Assembly (NCBI GenBank): GCA_013289835.1
Contig: JABCZG010000005.1
Location: 178,998 to 242,997, forward strand
Length of the DNA stretch: 64,000 nt
Direction: 5' to 3'
Source of the DNA: Acidobacteriota bacterium
Lineage (GTDB): Bacteria; Acidobacteriota; Terriglobia; Acidiferrales; UBA7541
The notes below the pieces were generated by a model. It searched no databases. It had not been told where the DNA came from and saw only the letters and a program-made list of their open reading frames with translations. Made by a program: the position numbers and the translations under genes. Shown here in pieces: positions 1 through 6,829 of this stretch (the first letter of the stretch is position 1; each line of letters starts with the position of its first letter).

Positions 1-52
1 TCCCTTCCCTGAATGGCGCAATGAGAGAGCACAATGAATACGGCGGCCTACG

Positions 53-81
53 AAAAAAAGCGGGCAGCCGAAGCTGCCCGC
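53..81 (-). terminator. Rho-independent terminator of carD
   Basis: Read on the minus strand, an 8-bp perfect GC stem (CGGGCAGC / GCTGCCCG) closed by a TTCG tetraloop is followed by C and seven T residues. It lies about 33 bases past the carD stop, as expected for an intrinsic terminator. Confidence 0.9.
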
Positions 82-113
82 GGGGGAAGGAAGCGCCGCC
101 GAGGCGGCAAGGG

Positions 114-635
114 CTATTCGAACTTTTCGGTGAGGACGGGGAACTGGAGCTTGGCTTTGGCCAGGGACTTGACGACGATGGCTTCGGCGCTTTCGGCGGT
201 GGTGTTGCGCGAGGTGGCCATTTCGCTGACCAGGAGGTACTTTGCGCGTTCGAGCATTTTCTTTTCGCGGAAGGAAAGCGGCTTGCTGCGGCTGAGGGAA
301 ACGAGACTCTTGAGGACGACGGCGACTTCGAGGAGAGACCCGGTGCGCATGCGCTCCGAATTCTCTTTGAAGCGGTGCTTCCAGTCGTGATGAGAGTTGA
401 GTTTGCCGGTTTCGAGGAAGCCGAGGACTTTCGCCGACTCCGTGGAGCGGATGACGGAGCGAAGGCCAACGGTGGTTGCGTTGGACTGCGGGACCATGAC
501 GCGCAAACCGCTGGAAACAATGCGGATCATGAAGTAACGTTCGGTTCTGCCGTTCAAGACGCCGTAACTGATCTGTTCAACAATGCCCACACCGTGATTC
601 GGATATACGACCTTGTCGCCGATCTTGTAGTCCAT
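114..635 (-). CDS. carD: CarD family transcriptional regulator
   Basis: 173 aa. The N-terminus (residues 1-60, with DKVVYPNHGVGIVEQI) is the CarD/TRCF RNA-polymerase-interaction domain, which binds the RNAP beta subunit. The helical remainder, with clustered Arg/Lys, matches the DNA-binding part of CarD that stabilises open promoter complexes. Length is close to the usual 160-170 aa. The ATG at 635 follows a G-rich ribosome-binding stretch and a promoter-like sequence lies just upstream. It is a single gene with its own terminator. In other bacteria CarD acts at rRNA and housekeeping promoters; that role is inferred here. Confidence 0.93.
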   Translation of the reverse strand: MDYKIGDKVVYPNHGVGIVEQISYGVLNGRTERYFMIRIVSSGLRVMVPQSNATTVGLRSVIRSTESAKVLGFLETGKLNSHHDWKHRFKENSERMRTGSLLEVAVVLKSLVSLSRSKPLSFREKKMLERAKYLLVSEMATSRNTTAESAEAIVVKSLAKAKLQFPVLTEKFE

Positions 636-664
636 AGATTCGATTGCCCCCCGAGAGCATGAGA

Positions 665-693
665 AGAATATAAGAGTGTGCCGGAAGAGTCAA
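665..693 (-). promoter_or_regulatory. Putative sigma-70 promoter of carD
   Basis: On the minus strand a -35 TTGACT is followed after 17 bases by TATTCT (or after 15 bases by TATATT). This would start transcription about 20 bases before the carD ATG. Called by eye from consensus only. Confidence 0.5.
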
Positions 694-904
694 GATATAT
701 CCTCTGGAATCAGGAGGTTAGGGAAATTTTGGGAACAATTTGGCAGCCGAATTGCAAGGCGCCCCAATGCATAACTTCTCCACTCACCCTCGCTTTTACG
801 CCATTGGAGCCCGAAAACATACCGATCGCTGAAACCAAATCTCGCATTTCTTAGTTCTGGCGCGGCTTTCTCCGCGCAGTAGGAGAGTGCGGTAGAATGC
901 GGAT

Positions 905-1624
905 GTGATTGTACTGGCGATAGATACGTGTGATTTGAGGGGCAGCGTGGCGGTCCTGCGCGACGGAGAGGTATTGAAGGTCCTACCTCATGACTCGCAG
1001 GAGGATTACTCGATCTGGCTCTTGCCAGCGGTTCACGAGTGTTTGGGTGTGTGCGGGTTAGGGATGAAAGATGTCGAGGCATACGCGGTTGCCGCCGGGC
1101 CGGGTTCGTTTACGGGAGTGCGGGTTGGGCTGACTACGGTCAAGGCGTGGGGAGAAGTCTACGGGAAGCCGATCGTCGCGGTCTCGCGCCTAGAGGCATT
1201 GGCAGTGCAGGCGGCCGACGGCGCTGCGTACGTGGCAGCGTTTGCGGATGCGCGGCGCGGGCAGGTGTTCGGGGCCGCGTATCGGCGAGGAGAGAAGAGT
1301 TTGACGCGGCTGGGAGAGGAGATGGTGATTGCGCCGGGAAAGTTTGTCGAGACAGTGGCGGAACTGTCTGGCGGTGAGAGAGTTTCCTGGGTTTCGAGTG
1401 ATTCGGAATCCATCATTGCGGATGAAGCTTGGAAAGCACGCCAAGCCCGCGGGGAGCGAGTTGAGATGGTTTCTAATGTACTTGCGCCGTCGATTGCGCG
1501 GATTGGATTGGCGCAACTCGCGGCGGGCCGAACGACGGACGCGCTGTCGCTGGATGCGAATTATGTGAGGCGTTCGGACGCTGAAATTTTCTGGAAGGGC
1601 GGAACAGCGAAGCATGGCCGGTGA
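905..1624 (+). CDS. tsaB: tRNA threonylcarbamoyladenosine biosynthesis protein TsaB
   Basis: 239 aa, starting at GTG. The ASKHA-fold N-terminus (IDTCDLRGSVAVL) and the signature AAGPGSFTGVRVGL near residues 61-74 are typical of TsaB (YeaZ). TsaB is the inactive paralogue that pairs with TsaD and TsaE to transfer threonylcarbamoyl to adenosine 37 of ANN-decoding tRNAs. TsaD and TsaE are not in this window. The gene overlaps rimI by 11 bases, a common tsaB-rimI arrangement that implies co-translation. Confidence 0.93.
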   Translation: MIVLAIDTCDLRGSVAVLRDGEVLKVLPHDSQEDYSIWLLPAVHECLGVCGLGMKDVEAYAVAAGPGSFTGVRVGLTTVKAWGEVYGKPIVAVSRLEALAVQAADGAAYVAAFADARRGQVFGAAYRRGEKSLTRLGEEMVIAPGKFVETVAELSGGERVSWVSSDSESIIADEAWKARQARGERVEMVSNVLAPSIARIGLAQLAAGRTTDALSLDANYVRRSDAEIFWKGGTAKHGR

Positions 1625-2090
1625 AGCGAGAAGCGTGGAGACAGCGTGGGTGATTCGGAGGCTCAGCCGCGAGGATTCTGCGGCCGTGAAGAGTATTTTG
1701 CAGGAGGCTCCGGAAGCGGCGAATTGGTCGGAGGAGAGTTTTGGAGAGGTACTGAGTTGGAGCGGGGGAGTGGCGTTGGTGAGCGAGGAGAACGGGGTTG
1801 TCACGGGATTTTTGATCGGACAAAGAGTGCAAGAAGATGCAGAGATCTTTAACCTGGGTGTATTGGCCAGCAGAAGGCGCGCCGGTCAAGGTGGCGCGCT
1901 GTTGAGTGCGGCGCTGGAGGAGTTTCGAACGCAGGGCGTAAGTCGCGTGTTTCTAGAGGTTCGCGAGTCGAATGCGAACGGGATCGCCTTCTACGCGAAG
2001 CATGGATTTGCCAAAACGGGAATACGCCGCGGCTATTATCACGATCCGGAGGAGGCCGCCGTGCTCATGGAAAGGAAACTCACAGGCTAG
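1614..2090 (+). CDS. rimI: Ribosomal protein S18-alanine N-acetyltransferase RimI
   Basis: 158 aa GNAT-fold acetyltransferase. The acetyl-CoA loop appears as RRRAGQGGALL near residues 85-95. The RimI-type C-terminus (SNANGIAFYAKHGF, then GIRRGYYHDPEEAAVLM) is well conserved. It acetylates the N-terminal alanine of ribosomal protein S18; some RimI proteins act more broadly. It overlaps the end of tsaB. Confidence 0.9.
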   Translation: MAGEARSVETAWVIRRLSREDSAAVKSILQEAPEAANWSEESFGEVLSWSGGVALVSEENGVVTGFLIGQRVQEDAEIFNLGVLASRRRAGQGGALLSAALEEFRTQGVSRVFLEVRESNANGIAFYAKHGFAKTGIRRGYYHDPEEAAVLMERKLTG

Positions 2091-2190
2091 GACCAACTTG
2101 CTACAGGTTCCCTCTTGACGTGGCGCGCCGGAGTGCTATCTTGCGTTTATGTAGTGTTCACATCCCATTTACGGTTCATGAGGAGGACGC

Positions 2191-2433
2191 ATGGCAACCG
2201 CGCAGCGGGCACCTCGGGACATACTCTTCGAAACAGACGCCGAGTATCAGCGTCTGGCAGAGCAGCACCGGCAATACGAAGCAGAACTTCAGAAAATCTC
2301 CAACTCGCCCTACCTGAACTCGGAAGACCTCCTGGAAGAAATCAAGCTAAAGAAGATGAAGCTCCACTGTAAAGATGAGATGGAGCGGATTGCCTCGCGG
2401 ATTGTACGCGGCCGGGCCAATCGTAGCCAATAA
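2191..2433 (+). CDS. DUF465 (YdcH-like) small coiled-coil protein
   Basis: 80 aa, highly charged and helical. The pattern LAEQHRQYEAEL, then LEEIKLKKMKLHCKDEMERI, matches the DUF465/YdcH/SlyX-like family, whose function is unknown. The ATG at 2191 has a strong ribosome-binding site (AGGAGG, 4 bases upstream). It stands alone between rimI and psd, and a structural or chaperone-like role is only a guess. Confidence 0.75.
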   Translation: MATAQRAPRDILFETDAEYQRLAEQHRQYEAELQKISNSPYLNSEDLLEEIKLKKMKLHCKDEMERIASRIVRGRANRSQ

Positions 2434-2527
2434 CGACGTTATCGCAGGCGATTTTGTCGTAGAATGGCCATGCGCGCACGCGGAGTGAAAAGCGCGCGCG
2501 AAAACGCCGAGGTCTATCCTCATTCGA

Positions 2528-3220
2528 ATGGTCAAGGAAGGCTACTATTTTGGAGTGCCGCCGCTCGTTCTGGGCGGTGTCTGCTTTTTTCTGCATTGGA
2601 ATGTGAGCGCAGCGGCGTTGGTGTTCCTCGCGCTATTTATTTTTTCCTTCTTTCGTGATCCAGAGCGTGTGATTCCGTCGGAGGCGGGGGCGGTGGTGTC
2701 TCCGGGAGATGGCCGGGTGGTGGTGGTGACGGACGAAGAGAATGCGGGGCGTCCCGGGAAGCGCGTCAGCATTTTTCTGGCGGTTTGGAATGTGCATGTA
2801 AACCGATCGCCCGCGGCGGGGACGATCACGAAATTGGAATACCGGCCGGGGAAATTTTTGGCGGCGATGCGTGAACGGGCTTCCGTGGAGAACGAGCAGA
2901 ACGTGTTTACGCTTTCGACCGAGGCCGGTGAAATGGTGTTCAAGCAGATTGCGGGATGGATTGCGCGGCGGGTAGTCTCCTGGAAGAAGGTTGGAGATAA
3001 AGTGACACGCGGTGAGCGGATCGGGCTGGTGCGATTTGGGTCGCGCGTGGATGTGTGGGTGCCGAAAGAGGCGGAGATTCTTGTTAAGGTGGGTGAAAAC
3101 GTAAAGGGCGGAGCGAGCGTTCTGGCGCGGTGGCCGGGAAAACCCGCAGCGAGCAAGCGTTTCGATACGAGCGCGGCAGAGACGGACGCAAATCTGACAG
3201 CGACAGGAAAACGGTCGTAA
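2528..3220 (+). CDS. psd: Phosphatidylserine decarboxylase proenzyme (short type)
   Basis: 230 aa, the short psd form. An N-terminal membrane hairpin (residues about 9-40) precedes FFRDP (41-45), SPGDGRVV (58-65) and WNVHVNRSP (87-95). The self-cleavage site is RFGSR (169-173), where Gly171-Ser172 is cut and Ser172 becomes the pyruvoyl cofactor. It converts phosphatidylserine to phosphatidylethanolamine at the inner membrane. pssA, the preceding step in the pathway, starts 2 bases after this stop codon. The ribosome-binding site is weak. Confidence 0.93.
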   Translation: MVKEGYYFGVPPLVLGGVCFFLHWNVSAAALVFLALFIFSFFRDPERVIPSEAGAVVSPGDGRVVVVTDEENAGRPGKRVSIFLAVWNVHVNRSPAAGTITKLEYRPGKFLAAMRERASVENEQNVFTLSTEAGEMVFKQIAGWIARRVVSWKKVGDKVTRGERIGLVRFGSRVDVWVPKEAEILVKVGENVKGGASVLARWPGKPAASKRFDTSAAETDANLTATGKRS

Positions 3221-3222
3221 TC

Positions 3223-4050
3223 ATGGCTGACGTCGAGCAGCACGAAATACCATTTCAGGGGCGGCGGATCAAGAATCCCAAATTGCGGCGCGGGATTTTC
3301 TTGATTCCTGCGGCGTTTACGTCGGCGAATCTTCTGTGCGGCTACTACGCCATTGTTGCTTCGCTGGTCGGAGCGCCGGATGATTTTAACCGCGCGGCGA
3401 AGGCGATTGGACTTGCGATATTGTTTGACTCGGTGGACGGGCGAGTGGCACGAATGACTGGGACGAACACGGAATTTGGAGTGCAGTTCGACTCGCTGGC
3501 GGATGTGGTCAGTTTTGGCGTCGCACCGGCGATTCTCGCATACGCCTGGGGCATTCGAAGCGTGACGGCCATGGACTTCGAGGCACTGCACCAGCTCGGA
3601 CTGTTTGGATGGGTATGCTGCTTGTTCTTCTTAATTTGCTGCGCATGGCGGCTGGCGCGATTTAATGTGAAGGGAATGGCGCCAGGGGGATCGAAGTATT
3701 TTGTGGGAATGCCCACGCCGGCGGCTGCAGCGGTGATTGCAGCGGTGGTGCACGCGTTGCATCGCGCGGGACCGCTGCTGGATTGGCGATGGTCGGTGGC
3801 CTGGCTGTTGATGGCGGCGGCGCTGGGCGGCCTGATGGTGAGCACGATTCGTTATTACAGCTTCAAGGATTTGCCGTGGTCGCGGAAGCAGCCGGCTTTC
3901 CTCATACTTTTTCTGATCTTAATCGGTGCGGTGATCTGGGCGTTTTCCGAAGTTGTGCTGGTCCTGCTGGCTGGTACGTACGCGGTGGCGGGCGTCTTGT
4001 TCCATCTGGTGAGGTTCGTGCGCCAGCGTGCGGTTTCGCGGACCGCGTGA
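3223..4050 (+). CDS. pssA: CDP-diacylglycerol-serine O-phosphatidyltransferase
   Basis: 275 aa from the ATG at 3223. An in-frame upstream start at 3130 would overlap psd by 91 bases and is unlikely. The CDP-alcohol phosphatidyltransferase signature is intact: DSVDGRVAR at 69-77, then a Gly and FDSLAD at 89-94 (Asp69, Asp72, Asp90, Asp94). Several hydrophobic helices follow. It makes phosphatidylserine from CDP-diacylglycerol and serine, feeding Psd. Confidence 0.93.
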   Translation: MADVEQHEIPFQGRRIKNPKLRRGIFLIPAAFTSANLLCGYYAIVASLVGAPDDFNRAAKAIGLAILFDSVDGRVARMTGTNTEFGVQFDSLADVVSFGVAPAILAYAWGIRSVTAMDFEALHQLGLFGWVCCLFFLICCAWRLARFNVKGMAPGGSKYFVGMPTPAAAAVIAAVVHALHRAGPLLDWRWSVAWLLMAAALGGLMVSTIRYYSFKDLPWSRKQPAFLILFLILIGAVIWAFSEVVLVLLAGTYAVAGVLFHLVRFVRQRAVSRTA

Positions 4051-4053
4051 TTC

Positions 4054-5061
4054 ATGCCTTCGTTTGAACGGGAATCCAATCGGATTGTGATTGCGGGTGC
4101 GTCTTCGCTGCTAGGGGCGGAGCTGAAGTCTCTATTGGAAGAGAGCCGGTTTGCGGCGGCAGATTTTCGGCTGCTGGATGAAGAACTGGCGGCGGGGACG
4201 TTGACGGAAGCGGGCGGCGAGCCTGCGGTAATCCAGCCGGTGGAAGAGGGAAGTTTCGAACGGGCGCGCTTTGTGTTTTTTACGGGATCGGGGGAGTTCA
4301 CGCGCAGGAATTTTGCTGGAGCGAAGCGTGGTGGTGCAAAGATCATTGATCTCTCCGGGGGAATCGCGGGCGACGCCGGGACGGTGGCGTGGTTTCCGAA
4401 ACTCGATGCGCAACTCGGCCGCGAATTGCGTCGCGATGCCGCAGGGTATGTAGTGCCTTCGGCGGCGGCGACGGAAGCTGCTGCGCTGACACTGGCGCTG
4501 TCGAGGAGCGGATTGCGAAAGCTGGCGATGATCTTCTTTCAACCCGCTTCAGAGGCAGGCCGCGCCGGGATTGAAGAGTTGGAGAGTCAGACGGGCGAGT
4601 TGCTGTCCTTTCAGAACATTGGCCAGCCGGTTTTTGATACGCAGGTGGCTTTTAATTTGTTGGACAGGTTTGGTCCGGCGAGCGCGCAAAAGCTTGGTGC
4701 TATTCGTGAGCGTTGGAGGGCGGAAACGCGGGCGTGCCTGGGAGAAAAAGTGGCCCTGCCGTTCATTCAAGCGGTACACGCGCCGGTTTTCTATGGAACG
4801 ACACTTGCGGCGTGGGCGGAACTGGAGGCGTGTGCGAATTCCGCAAAAATTGCGGAGGATTGCCGGTCCGCGGGTTTCGTTTTGACAGACGAGAGTGATG
4901 CTGGTCCGAGCAACGTGAGCGCGGCGGGAGAAACGAGCATCCAACTAGCGAAGCCGGAGGCGGATCCTTCGCAGCCAGGGAGTTGGTGGTTTTGGGGCGC
5001 GGCGGATAATATTCGGTTGCCAGCGGCGAACGCGGTGAAGCTGGCGGAGATGCTTACCTGA
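4054..5061 (+). CDS. Aspartate-semialdehyde-dehydrogenase-like protein lacking catalytic residues (USG-1-like)
   Basis: 335 aa. The N-terminal nucleotide-binding fold (IAGASSLLGAEL, 13-24) and the overall Asd architecture are clear. Where active Asd enzymes have an NPNCST-like active site, this protein reads PSAAATE (135-141), with no cysteine. The RVPV..GH region reads HAPVFYGTT (242-250), so the usual histidine is a threonine. It is therefore probably not a dehydrogenase, like the USG-1 proteins. Its stop shares a base with the lptE start (TGATG), so the two are translationally coupled. Role unknown. Confidence 0.75.
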   Translation: MPSFERESNRIVIAGASSLLGAELKSLLEESRFAAADFRLLDEELAAGTLTEAGGEPAVIQPVEEGSFERARFVFFTGSGEFTRRNFAGAKRGGAKIIDLSGGIAGDAGTVAWFPKLDAQLGRELRRDAAGYVVPSAAATEAAALTLALSRSGLRKLAMIFFQPASEAGRAGIEELESQTGELLSFQNIGQPVFDTQVAFNLLDRFGPASAQKLGAIRERWRAETRACLGEKVALPFIQAVHAPVFYGTTLAAWAELEACANSAKIAEDCRSAGFVLTDESDAGPSNVSAAGETSIQLAKPEADPSQPGSWWFWGAADNIRLPAANAVKLAEMLT

Positions 5062-5618
5062 TGGCTCGGAACCTTTTGTGTACGGCGTTATTGCTGGGTG
5101 GGGTGATGAGCGGCTGCGGCTATCATGTCGCGGGGCGAAGCGATGCGCTGCCCAAGAGTATTCATGTGATTGCGGTACCGGCGCTGGAGAATAAGACGAG
5201 CAGCTACCGGATCGAGCAGAAATTGACTGCAGCAACCATTCATGAATTTCTGGCGAAGACTTCGTACCGCGTGGTATCCGATCCGGCGAACGGGGATGCG
5301 GTGCTGCGCGGGAAAGTGTTGAGCCTGGAGGCGGTTCCGCTGCTGTTCGATACGGCGTCTGGGCGCGCCACGACGATGCTGGTGACCGTGAAGTGCGAGG
5401 TTACCTTCGAAGAGCGCGAGACCGGGAAGATTCTCTATCACACGAACAATTTTGTGTTTCGCAACGAGTACGAAATCCCCTCCGTGCTGACTCCGAGCAC
5501 AGGCCAGGTCAACCCCAACACCATTGCAGGATTTTTTGAGGAGCAGGATCCGGCGCTGGACCGGCTGGCGCAGGATTTTGCGACGCGGCTGGTGGCGGCG
5601 GTGACGGAAAATTACTGA
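5061..5618 (+). CDS. lptE: LPS-assembly lipoprotein LptE
   Basis: 185 aa lipoprotein. The signal peptide ends in a lipobox-like MSGC with Cys19 as the lipidated residue, followed by GYHVAGR, typical of LptE. The beta-rich body carries VPALENKTSSYRIE and a C-terminal helix. LptE plugs the LptD barrel that inserts lipopolysaccharide in the outer membrane; LptD is not in this window. It is coupled to the preceding Asd-like gene, and holA follows after a palindromic spacer. Confidence 0.85.
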   Translation: MARNLLCTALLLGGVMSGCGYHVAGRSDALPKSIHVIAVPALENKTSSYRIEQKLTAATIHEFLAKTSYRVVSDPANGDAVLRGKVLSLEAVPLLFDTASGRATTMLVTVKCEVTFEERETGKILYHTNNFVFRNEYEIPSVLTPSTGQVNPNTIAGFFEEQDPALDRLAQDFATRLVAAVTENY

Positions 5619-5621
5619 CGG

Positions 5622-5639
5622 GCCGGGCTAAAGCCCGGC
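5622..5639. repeat. REP-like palindrome (GCCGGGC-TAAA-GCCCGGC)
   Basis: A perfect 7-bp inverted repeat around TAAA sits in the short lptE-holA spacer. The core GGGCTAAAG recurs at 44426, suggesting a dispersed repeat family. Confidence 0.7.
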
Positions 5640-5659
5640 GTCTACAAGGGAAAGACTCT

Positions 5660-6715
5660 ATGGCACGAGTATCGGCGGGAGAGTTGGTGGGGCGGCTGGA
5701 GAAGGGGAAACCCGTCCCGGCGATTTTGCTGCTGGGGGAAGAGCCGTATCTGCGGGACTCGTGCCGGGCCATGTTGATTGAACGATTTGTGCCGGAGGCG
5801 GCGCGGACTTGGGCGGTTTCGCGGTATTCGGCGGACCGGGGGGAGACGCAGGCGGCGCTGGATCAAGCGCAAACGATGGCGATGCTTTCGCCGGTGCAAG
5901 TGGTGTTCCTTGAAGAGGCGGAGGCTATCGAAACGCTCGGGGAGAAAAACCGGGATGCGGCCGTGGAGCAACTTGGCGCGTATCTGGAAGATCCTGCGCC
6001 GTTCACGGTGCTGGTGATGGAAGCAACGGGGCTGGATCAGCGGATGAAGCTCGGGAAGTTGCTGGCGGAGAAGACGCTGGTGGTGGAATGCGGGCCGGGC
6101 GAAAACGCAGGGGAACGGCAAACAGCGGCGGTGGCTTTGGCACGGGCGATTGCGAAAGAAGAGGGAGTGGAGTTTGAAAAAGGTGCCGCGGAGGATTTGG
6201 CGGAGTTTGTGGCGGCGGATTTGCAGCGGTTGAAAACGGAGATCGAGAAGCTGGCGACGTTTGCGGCGGAGAGAAAACTGATCCGGCGGCAAGACGTCAC
6301 CGCTCTTGTGATTTCCGAGAAGACGACGACGGTTTGGGAATTGGCGGACATGCTGGCGTCGCGGCAGACAAAGAAGGCGCTGGAATTCCTGGACCGGTTG
6401 CTGCGGGATGGGGAAGAGCCGCTGCCGATGCTGGGCGCGATGACCTGGATGTACCGCAAATTGATCGAGGCCAGCGAAGTGAGGGGTGTGACGAACGGTT
6501 GGCAAGCGGCGCGGGCCCTGGGGATGCGGCCGGAGCAGGCGGAATTGGCTTTGCAGAACGCGCGCAAGATTTCGAAGGGGCGATTGTTGAGCGGGTTAAG
6601 CGCGTTGCAGAAGGCGGATGACCGCTTGAAGCGGGGAGGGGAAGATGCGCGCGCGGTGATGGAGTTTCTGATTACAGAGCTGACAGGCGGGGAAGCGAAG
6701 GCGGCGCGCGGATAA
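5660..6715 (+). CDS. holA: DNA polymerase III subunit delta
   Basis: 351 aa. The N-terminal part carries the HolA pattern ILLLGEEPYLRDSCR (22-36). Long helical AAA+ and collar regions follow, ending in KADDRLKRGGEDARAVMEFLI. Delta opens the beta sliding clamp within the clamp loader. Length is typical, and the lptE-holA order is common. The ribosome-binding site is AAGGGA near 5646. Confidence 0.9.
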   Translation: MARVSAGELVGRLEKGKPVPAILLLGEEPYLRDSCRAMLIERFVPEAARTWAVSRYSADRGETQAALDQAQTMAMLSPVQVVFLEEAEAIETLGEKNRDAAVEQLGAYLEDPAPFTVLVMEATGLDQRMKLGKLLAEKTLVVECGPGENAGERQTAAVALARAIAKEEGVEFEKGAAEDLAEFVAADLQRLKTEIEKLATFAAERKLIRRQDVTALVISEKTTTVWELADMLASRQTKKALEFLDRLLRDGEEPLPMLGAMTWMYRKLIEASEVRGVTNGWQAARALGMRPEQAELALQNARKISKGRLLSGLSALQKADDRLKRGGEDARAVMEFLITELTGGEAKAARG

Positions 6716-6726
6716 GAGCGAAGAAT

Positions 6727-6766
6727 TTACGCAGAGGACGCGGAGGGCACAGAGTTCGCAGAGAAA
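6727..6766. repeat. CGCAGAG-rich intergenic repeat, copy 1
   Basis: Degenerate repeats of ACGCAGAG / GCACAGAG / CGCAGAG lie just past holA. Similar stretches occur near 15965 and 41415. Confidence 0.5.
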
Positions 6767-6778
6767 TTCACGGAAAAG

Positions 6779-6808
6779 AAAAGGGCGGCCTTGGGGCCGC
6801 CCTTTTTG
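6779..6808. terminator. Bidirectional terminator between holA and the phosphoesterase gene
   Basis: A 10-bp perfect stem (AAGGGCGGCC / GGCCGCCCTT) with a TTGG loop is flanked by A residues on the left and T residues on the right. It can therefore end transcription of the two convergent genes in either direction. Confidence 0.88.
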
Positions 6809-6829
6809 TTTATGAGTTGGAGCGATTTA

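Noticed and set aside
21..662. Plus-strand ORF of 213 codons over carD
   Set aside because: It is the antisense shadow of carD, has low-complexity Gly/Phe/Asp content and no family features.
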